Below the pieces are notes generated by a model. That model searched no databases, was not told the DNA's origin, and saw only the letters and a list, made by a program, of their open reading frames with translations. From Xylocopa sonorina (taxonomy: Eukaryota > Arthropoda > Insecta > Hymenoptera > Apidae), in the NCBI RefSeq assembly GCF_050948175.1, contig NC_135203.1:372001-436000 (forward strand): DNA of 64,000 nucleotides, in the 5' to 3' direction. This document shows positions 43,601 through 54,344 of this stretch, in pieces; position 1 is the stretch's first letter, and every line of letters begins with the position of its first letter. The position numbers and the translations under genes were made by a program.

Positions 43601-46032
43601 TCCGCGAAGGCCACTAACCGCGCCCTTGCGGCAACGTCCACCTCCCGGCGTCCCCTAGATCGGGGTCTACCGGTTGGTGGCGCGCCGGACGCAGCGTCGC
43701 GACCTCCACCTCGGGGATGGGGCACCCTAGATTGCCGCGGGGCCCGAGGCTGAGACGCCCCGCCTACCCGCTCGCAAGCAGCCGGGAGGCCCGATGTCGC
43801 TGTCCCGCGCCGCCGCCCCACGGTCGCTGCAGGTGCACGACCGCCTCTGGTACCCGCGCGATACCCACGTGTCGCACTCACCGGGTGGCTTTCCCGAATG
43901 CTCGACGGGGCCGTCCTCACCGGAGCCTCCACGACGACGCTGCCCCGGGATGATGACGCGGGCGGGTCCCGCGCGCCTCCACACCTGCACACACAAACAC
44001 ACCCCCGGTTTCGCCCGGGGGAGTCAATAAAATTGTCATTAATGACCGGACTAATTGCCCGGTCAGTCAAAGGATAAAAACGATTTTCTGATAATAAATT
44101 ATCTAGGTTGAGGCCCCCTTCCCCCTCCCTGGGGAGCCTCGGTGACCTTCGAGTGGAGGGACCGGTTCCCTCCACCCGCGGGGACGGCTGCCTTGGGGCC
44201 TCCTCTTCCCCCGACGAATCCGTGGTGGTTATTGTGCGGTCCACCCACCGCCTTCTCGCCGCTCCTGGTGTTGGTCCAGTCCGTCCCCTCGCGGCGCTCG
44301 TGTGGCTATTCCTGCTGCTGCTGCTGCTGCTACTACTGCTGCTGCTGCCACTGCCGCTGCTGCCGATGCAGCGGCGCCTCCTTCTCGTCGTTGTCCTGGC
44401 CGGTCCCTCCTCAGACACGGCCGCCGGCGCTCTCTCATCGTCCGACGATGACGACGATGACTCATGGATGGTGGGGAGGGGCCTGGGCGAAGGTAGGGAC
44501 CTCCTCTTCTCGGTCCCCTCCCCACGCGCCTCCACCCGAAGGGACACCCCGGTGGTCTGGGTGTCCCCTCTGCCCCCCGGAGGGGACAGGCGTCCCCTGA
44601 TAGGCCTCTTCGCGGACGACCCGGGCGGGAGGGACGTCGCCCGAGTCGTCCTGGCTGGCGGGGTGGAGGCGCGGCCCGTGGCTGGCGGCGTCCGCGCCGC
44701 GACGGTGACCGCCACAGGTGACACGACGGCCACCGTCATTATAGGCGAGCCACGGACCGATGTCGTCATCGTCGTGGTAGTAAGCGTGGCCGGAGCGCTG
44801 CAGGGCGTTGGTGGAGGGCCCTGCAGTGGTGGTGTCGCTGGGGGGGCGCTGGAGGTGGTGGACGCGCCCCCCATCCTCTTCGCTGCCGCCCGCGTTATCC
44901 TGGGCAACGCGGGCGGGAGAGACGTAGCTCTGGTGTTTCTTGACACCACCGCCGCTCCAGCCACGGCGGACGGGCTGCCCCGGGTGACCTCCGCGAAGGT
45001 TGTGGAGGGGGTCACCTTCCTCGATGGGAGGATGCGTCGGGGCGGGTCGGGTTGGGGAGGCTCGGTCGACGCCCGCCTCTTCCTCCCAGCTGCTGCGGGC
45101 GCCGCCGGACTCCTCTTCTTCCCCTTAGAGGGGGCAGGGGGCGTGGTGGAAGTGCCCCCTGAACTTCTCCCCTTGACCCCCGACCCGCTGCTGGTCCTCG
45201 TGGTATTGGGGCTCGCCTCGTCCGCGGAGGAGCGCCGGCTACGTTGAAATAGCGCCGCGAGGGTAACGGTGCTCCTGGTAGCGGCACTCGAGCCCACCGT
45301 GGTTGTTGTTGTTGTTGTTGTTGGGGTGGATCCTGTTGTCCTTTTTGTTGTCCCGGCGGTGGGTGGACGAGTTCCTCGCCGGGGTTGCGTGGTGGTATTG
45401 GCTGTTGTCCTCTTTGACGTAGTCGAGGAGGCCCCTCTCGACGATGTCGTTGTTGTTGTTGTTGTTGTTGTCGTCGTGGTTGTTGTTGCTGCAGTTGAGG
45501 CAGCCGTCCCCGTTGCTCTGAAAACGTTTAAGCGAGCAGTAGTTGTTCGTGGTCTGGTGGAGGCGCACGTCGTTGCGCCCCCACAGGTCACCGGGGAAAC
45601 ACCCAGGGGGGGAAAGGAGACCTCGCTCTCGACGGATAACTCCGTCACGTCAAGAGGTCGCGACTCGGCAACGCTATCGCCGGGCGTTGCGCGGGCGGCA
45701 CTCCCTGCAAGGGAGTTGTGTCTAACGGGGACACACGGACCCCCGGTGGACGGGTGTTTTGTTTGGTGGTGCGACTTCACACGCTTCAGTGCATACGCAC
45801 TTTCGTCGGTGAAGCCGCACTCACCGCACACCCACCTTTTGATCGCACCGGGGTGATGGATCTTTAAATGTTTGAATAGATCCGTGTGTCTCAGATAGAC
45901 ACACGCTCCCTTTTTGCACACGGTTCTGCCTACAAAGCAGAAGGGGCAGGGAAATTCGGCAGGGAACGGGTAATGCAGTATCACCACGCTATTCTCACTT
46001 GAACTTGTATTATTACTGCTATTACCCGCCAT
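40690..46032 (-). CDS. Retrotransposon protein: zinc fingers, RT, RLE (copy 6)
   Basis: 1780 aa from the ATG at 46032; intact. The first finger begins CFVGR as in copy 1 but continues KKGAC as in copies 2-8, so the finger block is itself mosaic. VRGHRVTALAYADD carries Arg where the others have Lys just before the catalytic YADD. RVASTEF; ends VPPADP. Confidence 0.95.
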   Translation of the reverse strand: MAGNSSNNTSSSENSVVILHYPFPAEFPCPFCFVGRTVCKKGACVYLRHTDLFKHLKIHHPGAIKRWVCGECGFTDESAYALKRVKSHHQTKHPSTGGPCVPVRHNSLAGSAARATPGDSVAESRPLDVTELSVESEVSFPPLGVSPVTCGGATTCASTRPRTTTARLNVFRATGTAASTAATTTTTTTTTTTTTTSSRGASSTTSKRTTANTTTQPRRGTRPPTAGTTKRTTGSTPTTTTTTTTVGSSAATRSTVTLAALFQRSRRSSADEASPNTTRTSSGSGVKGRSSGGTSTTPPAPSKGKKRSPAAPAAAGRKRRASTEPPQPDPPRRILPSRKVTPSTTFAEVTRGSPSAVAGAAVVSRNTRATSLPPALPRITRAAAKRMGGASTTSSAPPATPPLQGPPPTPCSAPATLTTTTMTTSVRGSPIMTVAVVSPVAVTVAARTPPATGRASTPPARTTRATSLPPGSSAKRPIRGRLSPPGGRGDTQTTGVSLRVEARGEGTEKRRSLPSPRPLPTIHESSSSSSDDERAPAAVSEEGPARTTTRRRRRCIGSSGSGSSSSSSSSSSSRNSHTSAARGRTGPTPGAARRRWVDRTITTTDSSGEEEAPRQPSPRVEGTGPSTRRSPRLPREGEGGLNLDNLLSENRFYPLTDRAISPVINDNFIDSPGRNRGCVCVCRCGGARDPPASSSRGSVVVEAPVRTAPSSIRESHPVSATRGYRAGTRGGRAPAATVGRRRGTATSGLPAACERVGGASQPRAPRQSRVPHPRGGGRDAASGAPPTGRPRSRGRREVDVAARARLVAFAEGVGSPEQLEALATKVDEYFQGRRAAGPGAGARSAASNGGAGRRRPVAGSEGRRGDVANSMVSDGPPSVPDRVGEATRIQRLFRADRKRAVREILAGESPHCSVPLERVQEHFTNVYSLRARPGSLPSLYGEDPTTESNDALVSPFTEAEVSRRLKRMKLASSAGPDGLTYGDLRRGDPGAVLLTAVFNTCRRMEKIPGRWKQSNTVLLFKKGDREDLSNWRPIALGDVTPKLFAAVVADRLTRWAVVNKRLSQAQKGFLPFEGCLEHNFVLQQAMAAARKQRREVVVAWLDLANAFGSVPHATIIDSLAGAGAPRPLINIVASLYDGVATRVRTAEGYTPWIPMKSGVRQGCPLSPILFDLSIEAMVRGAVDSVEGLSVRGHRVTALAYADDVALVASSVDGMGRLLQAAEGTARQLGLSFNPSKCATLHIRGDGRVASTEFRLVGGLVPALSEGQSYEHLGVPTGVRIDQTPYPTIQALLVDLRAVDDSLLAPWQKIETVATFLLPRLDFAFRGGHVRRTALADADRVIKRTVKRWLHLPQRASAELVYIPPAWGGCGLLPLVDLADVATVSHAFRLLNASDPVVADLARSALCDAVREKAGRTLGSRGLADYLSGSLSGEMARPSAGRASFWSRVRNVGIRSCARLGFSWRWDEVREELSVVCRSRNGRSVVVPPAAKGQVTRRLRAAVGECYLERLLRKPDQGKVFDATSRCAVSNHFLRTGGYVRFADWRFVHRARLDVLPLNGARRWGTGDKRCRRCGHEFEGLPHVLSHCGPHSAARQLRHDNLVHRLVAAARLPGEIRVNKRVPGVDGELAALRPDIVVEHGLSKNIVVVDVAVPFENTLEAIEEARMAKIRKYQPLAESLRRRGYRVHVDAFVVGALGAWDPGNEFVLDLLRVSQRYAALMRRLMISETIAWSRDIYVEHVSGVRQYRAPRGTSEAGSTSAALSGSSGGARVPGVVPPADP

Positions 46033-47058
46033 CGTGAAGATAGTGTCGCAACGCAACACACGGCTCGTCTAATAAAATAAATAATATCAATAATAAAACA
46101 AACGCTCACCGGAGCGAAACACAGACGGTAACGGTCGGAACGGGACGTACACAAAAGACGAAGGACACGATTAAATAAATAAGTATATACAGATATCACA
46201 ACGGACAACGCGAACGCGAACGCGAATAAATTAATAAATCAGTACGAATTAACGAACGAGACGGAATCTACTAGAATAAATAAACTAAAATAAAATAATA
46301 TAAAACAATTCCGCTGTGCCCGGTGGACACAGCCCCGCACGAACGAACCGTGCTTCGCGTACGTGACCAGCAACCGCGACGGTTTAACTTTTCACGATAC
46401 ACTCCACACGGCCTGGAAAACTCCGGAAACGCGAAGTATCGAGTTACACGGGGTGTAAAGGGCCTCCGTGTACCCCGATCTCTTGATTAAACAAATAAAA
46501 CGGTGAATTTAATTAATCTAATAGCTGCTATTTCGCAGCGACGACCCGTAAAATCGAGCAAAAAACTCGAATTACGGGCGTACGTGCAAACAGTCTAACA
46601 CCCAAAACACGGAGAGGTCGAATTCAAAACCAACGGCTATAAGTGTAAAGTTTACACTTATAACCGGGTACAAGGACGAACAAACCGAATCTACTCGGAT
46701 TCAAACTCCTCGGAGGTCGAAATGGTCGACCTAGGAGGAGGGACGTCACGTATGGACGTCTAACGTCTACCCGATGCGTTCAACACCACCGCATCGGGAG
46801 CACTTTAAACTAACTACGCGAAATGGGACCTCCACCGATATTCCAAGTGCTAGACTTACCAAGTCCGAAGTCCACCAGCAAGCCGAACGCACTGAACACT
46901 GCACCAAACACGAGCACAGCACGCGCGACGCGGATGATAACGCGACACTCCGGTGAGCGAGTCGGAAGAACACAGAATAAAATGATACTTAAAAAGCTAC
47001 TGACGGAGAAGATCAAGTGTGTGTTTGACTAGATAAAAAAAACTGATCTTTGGAAACT
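46033..47058 (-). other. 5' leader plus U2 3' flank, copy 6
   Basis: 1026 bp without a gene. Bracket arms at 46103-46114 and 46948-46959. Appears identical to the copy 7 leader; its U2-proximal two thirds match copies 4 and 5, its ORF-proximal part does not. Confidence 0.6.
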
Positions 47059-47210
47059 CTTATTGAGCCGGTCCCAGAGGCACTGCAATACTGGGTCGAC
47101 TCGCGGCGGAGGTGGAGCAAGCCCCAGCGGTCCGCCTTTTTCCAAAAATCAGGTTAATATTCTGACTCCTAATGAGGAGTGTATCAGATATTAAGCTGAT
47201 AAGAACAGAT
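47059..47210 (-). pseudogene. U2 snRNA 3' part, 152 nt
   Basis: Same U2 segment. The junction with the copy 7 3' UTR is the most divergent: AAAGAAGCGTTT|ATCTG. Confidence 0.95.
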
Positions 47211-47981
47211 AAACGCTTCTTTATTTTCAACTAATGTTCCCCTGAGGCCGAAGCCCCAGGGGTATACAATTGTCTTACAATATCAATTTGTGTATTTACC
47301 GCACAAATTAAGTACATAGTATACATGGTAATAACATAACAATGATGGGGAATAGCCCCACACAACGTCAGCTATAAACTACTATCCTCACATTGGTGTG
47401 TGTATATAATATAAAGGAAAAATTTAAGTTTTAACTTAACAACGACTGGTGCATAACATATTGCACAGGATCGTAATCAGTCATATTAATAAATAAAAAG
47501 AAAATAATAATCTATATATGTATATTACTCTACAGTAGTCATACGATAGGTATCTTCGACGTGTGTATCACAACGGTTCAGTGTGCGGATTAGGCGTTTT
47601 ACTGCAGTCACACAAGTCAGGGCCGAAGGTACCGGCCACCTTTAGGTCTCCCAAAGCGGTATTAAGGTATTAAGGTACCAATAGCTGCCATACAGTCATA
47701 ATAGAGTAGAAAGAGAGGAAGTATAGCAGAAGAATCAGGATACCTTGGAATAAAATATATATATATAATAAAGTAAATAAGTTAAAATAAGTAAAAATAA
47801 GTAAAAATAGAGTAGGTTAATATAAATAAAAATAATAATTGAGCAAGTGCATAAAATAAGATAAATTAAGTAAGTAGAGTAAAATAGAATACAATACAAA
47901 ACTTCCTTATCACGTGGAGGCCCTCAATAACCGCTCCAGTCACCCAGCAGCCGGCACGCCCGCCCCGCAGATGTGGAGGCT
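47211..47981 (-). other. 3' UTR, copy 7 (type C)
   Basis: No gene. Different from types A and B over most of its length but keeps the same landmarks in the same order: AATAAA before the junction; terminal UUCG hairpin 47239-47262; CCGCACAAATT; covarying hairpin 47346-47360 (TGGGG/CCCCA) then AACGTC; TGCGGATTAGGCG at about 47583-47596 with GGTACCGGCCACC downstream; short AT-rich tract about 47750-47900; GTGGAGGC near 47914 and just beyond the stop codon. Confidence 0.75.
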
Positions 47982-50900
47982 TCAGGGACCCGCAGGCGAC
48001 ACCACCCCAGGGACGCGGGCGCCTCCACTGCTCCCGCTCAGCGCCGCCGATGTCGACCCCGCCTCGGACGTACCCCGTGGAGCCCGGTACTGACGCACCC
48101 CGGATACGTGCTCCACGTAGATATCCCTGGACCAAGCTATTGTCTCGGATATCATGAGACGCCTCATCAGCGCTGCATAACGCTGAGAGACGCGCAGCAG
48201 GTCCAGGACAAACTCGTTCCCCGGGTCCCACGCGCCCAGGGCGCCGACGACGAACGCATCTACGTGGACTCGGTAGCCGCGCCTCCGCAATGATTCGGCG
48301 AGGGGTTGATACTTGCGTATCTTCCCCATCCTCGCCTCCTCAATTGCCTCGAGAGTGTTCTCGAAAGGCACGGCCACGTCGACCACGACGATGTTTTTCG
48401 ACAGCCCGTGCTCCACGACGATGTCGGGACGCAGGGCTGCCAGCTCGCCGTCGACTCCCGGGACGCGCTTATTGACCCGGAGCTCCCCTGGCAGACGGGC
48501 AGCCGCCACGAGCCTATGAACGAGGCTGTCATGCCGCAGCTGCCGGGCAGCGGAGTGAGGACCGCAGTGGGAGAGCACGTGGGGAAGGCCCTCGAACTCA
48601 TGCCCGCAACGCCGGCAACGCTTGTCACCGGTCCCCCACCGACGTGCTCCATTTAGCGGCAACACGTCGAGGCGGGCCCGGTGAACGAAGCGCCAATCAG
48701 CGAAGCGGACAAACCCCCCGGTGCGCAGAAAGTGGTTACTGACCGCGCAACGGGAGGTCGCGTCGAAAACCTTCCCCTGGTCGGGCTTCCGAAGAAGCCT
48801 TTCCAGGTAGCACTCTCCCACTGCTGCCCTCAGCCTCCGCGTGACTTGGCCCTTGGCAGCAGGCGGCACAACAACGCTACGCCCATTCCGGGAGCGACAA
48901 ACGACCGAGAGCTCTTCACGAACCTCGTCCCACCTCCAACTGAATCCAAGCCGCGCACAAGAACGAATCCCGACGTTCCTTACTCGCGACCAGAACGAAG
49001 CCCGGCCCGCCGATGGCCTCGCCATCTCGCCCGACAAAGAGCCGGAGAGATAGTCGGCAAGGCCCCTGCTCCCAAGGGTCCGACCGGTCTTCTCCCGCAC
49101 GGCGTCACACAGCGCTGACCTGGCCAAGTCCGCAACGACCGGATCGCTCGCATTCAATAACCTGAACGCGTGCGACACGGTCGCCACGTCGGCCAGATCC
49201 ACCAGCGGGAGAAGGCCGCACCCACCCCAAGCGGGGGGGATATAGACCAGCTCCGCACTGGCACGCTGCGGGAGGTGCAACCACCTCTTTACCGTGCGTT
49301 TGATGACCCTGTCGGCATCGGCTAAAGCGGTTCTTCGCACGTGGCCTCCCCTGAACGCGAAATCGAGGCGTGGCAACAGGAATGTCGCCACGGTCTCGAT
49401 TTTTTGCCAGGGGGCGAGCAGGGAATCGTCGACCGCGCGAAGATCTACTAATAAGGCTTGGATCGTCGGATACGGGGTTTGGTCGATCCGAACCCCGGTC
49501 GGCACTCCCAGATGCTCGTAACTCTGCCCCTCCGACAGGGCAGGAACGAGTCCCCCGACTAGACGGAACTCGGTGCTAGAAACCCTCCCGTCCCCTCTGA
49601 TGTGCAGGGTTGCACACTTCGAGGGGTTGAAGGAGAGCCCCAGCTGCCGAGCCGTCCCCTCTGCTGCTTGCAACAGCCTTCCCATTCCGTCGACGGATGA
49701 CGCGACGAGTGCCACGTCGTCTGCGTACGCCAGGGCTGTCACCTTATGCCCTCTCACACTCAGACCCTCCACCGAGTCCACGGCCCCGCGAACCATGGCC
49801 TCAATGGAAAGGTCGAATAGGATCGGGCTAAGTGGGCAGCCCTGCCTCACCCCCGACTTCATGGGGATCCAGGGCGTGTACCCTTCAGCGGTACGGACCC
49901 GCGTCGCCACGCCGTCGTAAAGGCTGGCGACGATGTTGATAAGCGGCCGGGGAGCGCCGGCGCCGGCCAGCGAATCGATGATGGTGGCGTGGGGAACCGA
50001 ACCGAAAGCGTTGGCCAGATCCAACCACGCCACCACCACCTCCCTACGCTGCTTACGAGCGGCAGCCATGGCCTGCTGAAGCACAAAGTTGTGCTCCAGA
50101 CAGCCTTCGAAGGGCAAGAAGCCCTTCTGTGCTTGGCTGAGCCGCTTGTTGACTACGGCCCAACGAGTGAGCCGATCGGCGACGACCGCCGCGAAGAGCT
50201 TGGGGGTGACATCACCCAGGGCGATAGGCCTCCAATTCGATAGGTCCTCGCGATCACCCTTCTTGAAAAGGAGGACGGTGTTGGACTGCTTCCAGCGCCC
50301 CGGAATCTTCTCCATGCGGCGGCAGGTGTTGAATACCGCCGTAAGGAGGACCGCTCCTGGGTCCCCCCTCCGTAGGTCACCATAGGTCAGACCGTCGGGT
50401 CCGGCGGAAGAAGCAAGCTTCATCCGCTTTAGCCGACGGCTGACCTCGGCTTCCGTGAAGGGGGAAACCAGGGCATCGTTCGACTCAGTGGTCGGGTCCT
50501 CCCCATAGAGAGAGGGAAGGCTACCAGGGCGGGCTCGGAGCGAGTAAACGTTCGTAAAGTGCTCCTGGACCCGTTCCAGGGGCACACTGCAATGGGGAGA
50601 TTCTCCGGCGAGAATCTCCCGCACCGCGCGCTTCCGATCCGCCCTGAAAAGACGTTGGATTCGGGTAGCCTCCCCTACGCGATCCGGGACGCTGGGAGGG
50701 CCATCGCTCACCATCGAATTGGCCACATCACCCCGACGCCCCTCACTCCCCGCGACTGGCCGGCGCCGACCGGCCCCCCCGCTGGAGGCGGCACTCCGTG
50801 CGCCAGCCCCGGGTCCCGCGGCCCTCCGCCCCTGAAAGTACTCGCCCACCTTCGTGGCGAGCGCCTCCAGTTGCTCGGGTGATCCCACCCCCTCCGCGAA

Positions 50901-53318
50901 GGCCACTAACCGCGCCCTTGCGGCAACGTCCACCTCCCGGCGTCCCCTAGATCGGGGTCTACCGGTTGGTGGCGCGCCGGACGCAGCGTCGCGACCTCCA
51001 CCTCGGGGATGGGGCACCCTAGATTGCCGCGGGGCCCGAGGCTGAGACGCCCCGCCTACCCGCTCGCAAGCAGCCGGGAGGCCCGATGTCGCTGTCCCGC
51101 GCCGCCGCCCCACGGTCGCTGCAGGTGCACGACCGCCTCTGGTACCCGCACGATACCCACGTGTCACACTCACCGGGTGGCTTTCCCGAATGCTCGACGG
51201 GGCCATCCTCACCGGAGCCTCCACGACGACGCTGCCCCGGGATGATGACGCGGGCGGGTCCCGCGCGCCTCCACACCTGCACACACAAACACACCCCCGG
51301 TTTCGCCCGGGGGAGTCAATAATTTGTTCAAAATTGACCGGGCTAGACGCCCGGTCAGTCAATGGATAAAATCTATTTTCGGACAATAAATTATCTAAGT
51401 TGAGGCCCCCCTCCACCTCCCTGGGGAGCCTCGGTGACCTTCGAGTGGAGGGACCGGTTCCCTCCACCCGCGGGGACGGCTGCCTTGGGGCCTCCTCATC
51501 CCCCGACGAATCCGTGGTAGTTATAGTGCGGTCCACCCACCGCCTTCTCGCCGCTCCTGGTGTTGGTCCAGTCCGTCCCCTCGCGGCGCTCGTGTGGCTG
51601 TTCCTGCTGTTGCTGCTGCTGCTGCCACTGCTGCTGCTGCTGCTGCCGCTGCTGCCTATGCAGCGGCGCCTCCGCCTTGTCCGGGCCGGTCCCTCCTTGG
51701 GAACGGCCGCCGGCGCTCTCTCATCGTCCGACGATGACGACGATGACTCATGAATGGTGGGGAGGGGCCTGGGCGAAGGTAGGGACCTCCTCTTCTCGGT
51801 CCCCTCCCCACGCGCCTCCACCCGAAGGGACACCCCGGTGGTCTGGGTGTCCCCTCTGCCCCCCGGGGGGGACAGGCGTCCCCGAATGGGCCTCTTCGCG
51901 GACGACCCGGGCGGGAGGGACGTCGCCCGAGTCGTCCTGGCTGGCGGGGTGGAGGCGCGGCCCGTGGCTGGCGGCGTCCGCGCCGCGACGGTGACCGCCG
52001 TAGGTGTTTGGACGGCCACCGTCATTATAGGCGAGCCACGGACCGTGGTCGTCATCGTCGTGGTTGTTAATGTGGCCGGAGCGCTGCAGGGCGTAGGTGG
52101 AGGGCCCTGCAGTGGTGGTGTCGCTGGGGGGGTGCTGGAGGTGGTGGGCGCACCCCCCATCCTCTTCGCTGTGGCCCTGGTCACTCTCATTGGGACGGGC
52201 GGGAGAGACGTCGCCCTCATATTCCTCGACACCACCGCCGCTCCGGCCACGGCGGACGGGCTGCCCCTTGTGACCTCCGCGAAGGTGGTGGTTGGGGTCA
52301 CTTTCCGGGCTGGTCCAGTTCGTCGGGGCGGACCGGGTTGGGGGGGCTCGGTCGACGCCCGCGCCTTCCTTGCGGTTGACGCGGACGCCGCCGGACTCTT
52401 CTTGTTTCTTGCAGGGGCAGGGGGCGTGGTGGTTTTGCCCCCTGAGGCCCTCCCCATTGACACCGGCCCGCCACTTGTCCTCGTCGACTTGGGGCTAGCC
52501 TCGTCCGCGGAGGAGCGCCGGCTTCGTTGAAATAGCGCCGCGAGGGTGACGGAGCTTCTCGTCGCGGCGCTGGATCCCACCGTGGTAGTAGTAGTAGTGG
52601 TAGTGGTGGTGGATCCTGTTGTCCTTTTTGTTGTCCCGGCGGTGGGTGGACGAGTTCCTCGCCGGGGTTGCGTGGTGGTATTAGCGGTTGTCCTCTTTGA
52701 CGTACTCGAGGAGGCCCCCTTCGACGCTGTGGATGTTGTTGTTGTTGTTGTCGTCGTTGTTGTTGTTGTTGTTGCTGCAGTTGAGGCAGCCGTCCCCGAT
52801 GCTCTGGAAACATTTAAACGAGCAGTAACTGTTCGCGGTCTGGTGGAGGCGCACGTCGTTGCGCCCCCACAGGTCACCGGGGACACACCCAGGGGGGGAA
52901 AGGAGACCTCGCTCTCGACGGATAACTCCGTCGCGTCAAGAGGTCGCGACTCGGCAACGCTGTCGCCGGGCGTTGCGCGGGCGGCACTCCCTGCAAGGGA
53001 GTTGTGTCTAACGGGGACACACGGACCCCCGGTGGACGGGTGTTTTGTTTGGTGGTGCGACTTCACACGCTTCAGTGCATACGCACTTTCGTCGGTGAAG
53101 CCGCACTCACCGCACACCCACCTTTTGATCGCACCGGGGTGATGGATCTTTAAATGTTTGAATAGATCCGTGTGTCTCAGATAGACACACGCTCCCTTTT
53201 TGCACACGGTTCTGCCTACAAAGCAGAAGGGGCAGGGAAATTCGGCAGGGAACGGGTAATGCAGTATCACCACGCTATTCTCACTTGAACTTGTATTATT
53301 ACTGCTATTACCCGCCAT
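47982..53318 (-). CDS. Retrotransposon protein: zinc fingers, RT, RLE (copy 7)
   Basis: 1778 aa from the ATG at 53318; intact. The middle of the linker is the most divergent of all copies (SASTARKARAS, PVPMRVTRATAKR, VQTPTAVTVAART), while RT and RLE are almost the same as elsewhere. Differences: KVGEYF in the pre-RT helix, REKTGRT, GELRVNK, ARMGKIRKY beside the RLE Lys-Tyr, and SPAGP at the end. The stop codon is TGA, where the others use TAG. Confidence 0.95.
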   Translation of the reverse strand: MAGNSSNNTSSSENSVVILHYPFPAEFPCPFCFVGRTVCKKGACVYLRHTDLFKHLKIHHPGAIKRWVCGECGFTDESAYALKRVKSHHQTKHPSTGGPCVPVRHNSLAGSAARATPGDSVAESRPLDATELSVESEVSFPPLGVSPVTCGGATTCASTRPRTVTARLNVSRASGTAASTAATTTTTTTTTTTTTSTASKGASSSTSKRTTANTTTQPRRGTRPPTAGTTKRTTGSTTTTTTTTTTVGSSAATRSSVTLAALFQRSRRSSADEASPKSTRTSGGPVSMGRASGGKTTTPPAPARNKKSPAASASTARKARASTEPPQPGPPRRTGPARKVTPTTTFAEVTRGSPSAVAGAAVVSRNMRATSLPPVPMRVTRATAKRMGGAPTTSSTPPATPPLQGPPPTPCSAPATLTTTTMTTTVRGSPIMTVAVQTPTAVTVAARTPPATGRASTPPARTTRATSLPPGSSAKRPIRGRLSPPGGRGDTQTTGVSLRVEARGEGTEKRRSLPSPRPLPTIHESSSSSSDDERAPAAVPKEGPARTRRRRRCIGSSGSSSSSSGSSSSNSRNSHTSAARGRTGPTPGAARRRWVDRTITTTDSSGDEEAPRQPSPRVEGTGPSTRRSPRLPREVEGGLNLDNLLSENRFYPLTDRASSPVNFEQIIDSPGRNRGCVCVCRCGGARDPPASSSRGSVVVEAPVRMAPSSIRESHPVSVTRGYRAGTRGGRAPAATVGRRRGTATSGLPAACERVGGASQPRAPRQSRVPHPRGGGRDAASGAPPTGRPRSRGRREVDVAARARLVAFAEGVGSPEQLEALATKVGEYFQGRRAAGPGAGARSAASSGGAGRRRPVAGSEGRRGDVANSMVSDGPPSVPDRVGEATRIQRLFRADRKRAVREILAGESPHCSVPLERVQEHFTNVYSLRARPGSLPSLYGEDPTTESNDALVSPFTEAEVSRRLKRMKLASSAGPDGLTYGDLRRGDPGAVLLTAVFNTCRRMEKIPGRWKQSNTVLLFKKGDREDLSNWRPIALGDVTPKLFAAVVADRLTRWAVVNKRLSQAQKGFLPFEGCLEHNFVLQQAMAAARKQRREVVVAWLDLANAFGSVPHATIIDSLAGAGAPRPLINIVASLYDGVATRVRTAEGYTPWIPMKSGVRQGCPLSPILFDLSIEAMVRGAVDSVEGLSVRGHKVTALAYADDVALVASSVDGMGRLLQAAEGTARQLGLSFNPSKCATLHIRGDGRVSSTEFRLVGGLVPALSEGQSYEHLGVPTGVRIDQTPYPTIQALLVDLRAVDDSLLAPWQKIETVATFLLPRLDFAFRGGHVRRTALADADRVIKRTVKRWLHLPQRASAELVYIPPAWGGCGLLPLVDLADVATVSHAFRLLNASDPVVADLARSALCDAVREKTGRTLGSRGLADYLSGSLSGEMARPSAGRASFWSRVRNVGIRSCARLGFSWRWDEVREELSVVCRSRNGRSVVVPPAAKGQVTRRLRAAVGECYLERLLRKPDQGKVFDATSRCAVSNHFLRTGGFVRFADWRFVHRARLDVLPLNGARRWGTGDKRCRRCGHEFEGLPHVLSHCGPHSAARQLRHDSLVHRLVAAARLPGELRVNKRVPGVDGELAALRPDIVVEHGLSKNIVVVDVAVPFENTLEAIEEARMGKIRKYQPLAESLRRRGYRVHVDAFVVGALGAWDPGNEFVLDLLRVSQRYAALMRRLMISETIAWSRDIYVEHVSGVRQYRAPRGTSEAGSTSAALSGSSGGARVPGVVSPAGP

Positions 53319-54344
53319 CGTGAAGATAGTGTCGCAACGCAACACACGGCTCGTCTAATAAAATAAATAATATCAATAATAAAACAAACGCTCACCGGAG
53401 CGAAACACAGACGGTAACGGTCGGAACGGGACGTACACAAAAGACGAAGGACACGATTAAATAAATAAGTATATACAGATATCACAACGGACAACGCGAA
53501 CGCGAACGCGAATAAATTAATAAATCAGTACGAATTAACGAACGAGACGGAATCTACTAGAATAAATAAACTAAAATAAAATAATATAAAACAATTCCGC
53601 TGTGCCCGGTGGACACAGCCCCGCACGAACGAACCGTGCTTCGCGTACGTGACCAGCAACCGCGACGGTTTAACTTTTCACGATACACTCCACACGGCCT
53701 GGAAAACTCCGGAAACGCGAAGTATCGAGTTACACGGGGTGTAAAGGGCCTCCGTGTACCCCGATCTCTTGATTAAACAAATAAAACGGTGAATTTAATT
53801 AATCTAATAGCTGCTATTTCGCAGCGACGACCCGTAAAATCGAGCAAAAAACTCGAATTACGGGCGTACGTGCAAACAGTCTAACACCCAAAACACGGAG
53901 AGGTCGAATTCAAAACCAACGGCTATAAGTGTAAAGTTTACACTTATAACCGGGTACAAGGACGAACAAACCGAATCTACTCGGATTCAAACTCCTCGGA
54001 GGTCGAAATGGTCGACCTAGGAGGAGGGACGTCACGTATGGACGTCTAACGTCTACCCGATGCGTTCAACACCACCGCATCGGGAGCACTTTAAACTAAC
54101 TACGCGAAATGGGACCTCCACCGATATTCCAAGTGCTAGACTTACCAAGTCCGAAGTCCACCAGCAAGCCGAACGCACTGAACACTGCACCAAACACGAG
54201 CACAGCACGCGCGACGCGGATGATAACGCGACACTCCGGTGAGCGAGTCGGAAGAACACAGAATAAAATGATACTTAAAAAGCTACTGACGGAGAAGATC
54301 AAGTGTGTGTTTGACTAGATAAAAAAAACTGATCTTTGGAAACT
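53319..54344 (-). other. 5' leader plus U2 3' flank, copy 7
   Basis: 1026 bp without a gene; matches the copy 6 leader at a shift of 7286 bp. Bracket arms at 53389-53400 and 54234-54245. Confidence 0.6.

Larger units (their letters stand above)
39754..47058 (-). mobile_element. U2-targeted RLE non-LTR retrotransposon, copy 6 (complete)
   Basis: About 7.31 kb: 3' UTR 39754-40689 (type A), ORF 40690-46032, leader 46033-47058. Leader and N-terminal part pair with copy 7; most of the linker resembles copies 4 and 5. Confidence 0.9.
47211..54344 (-). mobile_element. U2-targeted RLE non-LTR retrotransposon, copy 7 (complete)
   Basis: About 7.13 kb, the shortest unit, because its 3' UTR (47211-47981, type C) is only 771 bp. 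ORF 47982-53318, leader 53319-54344. Confidence 0.9.
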
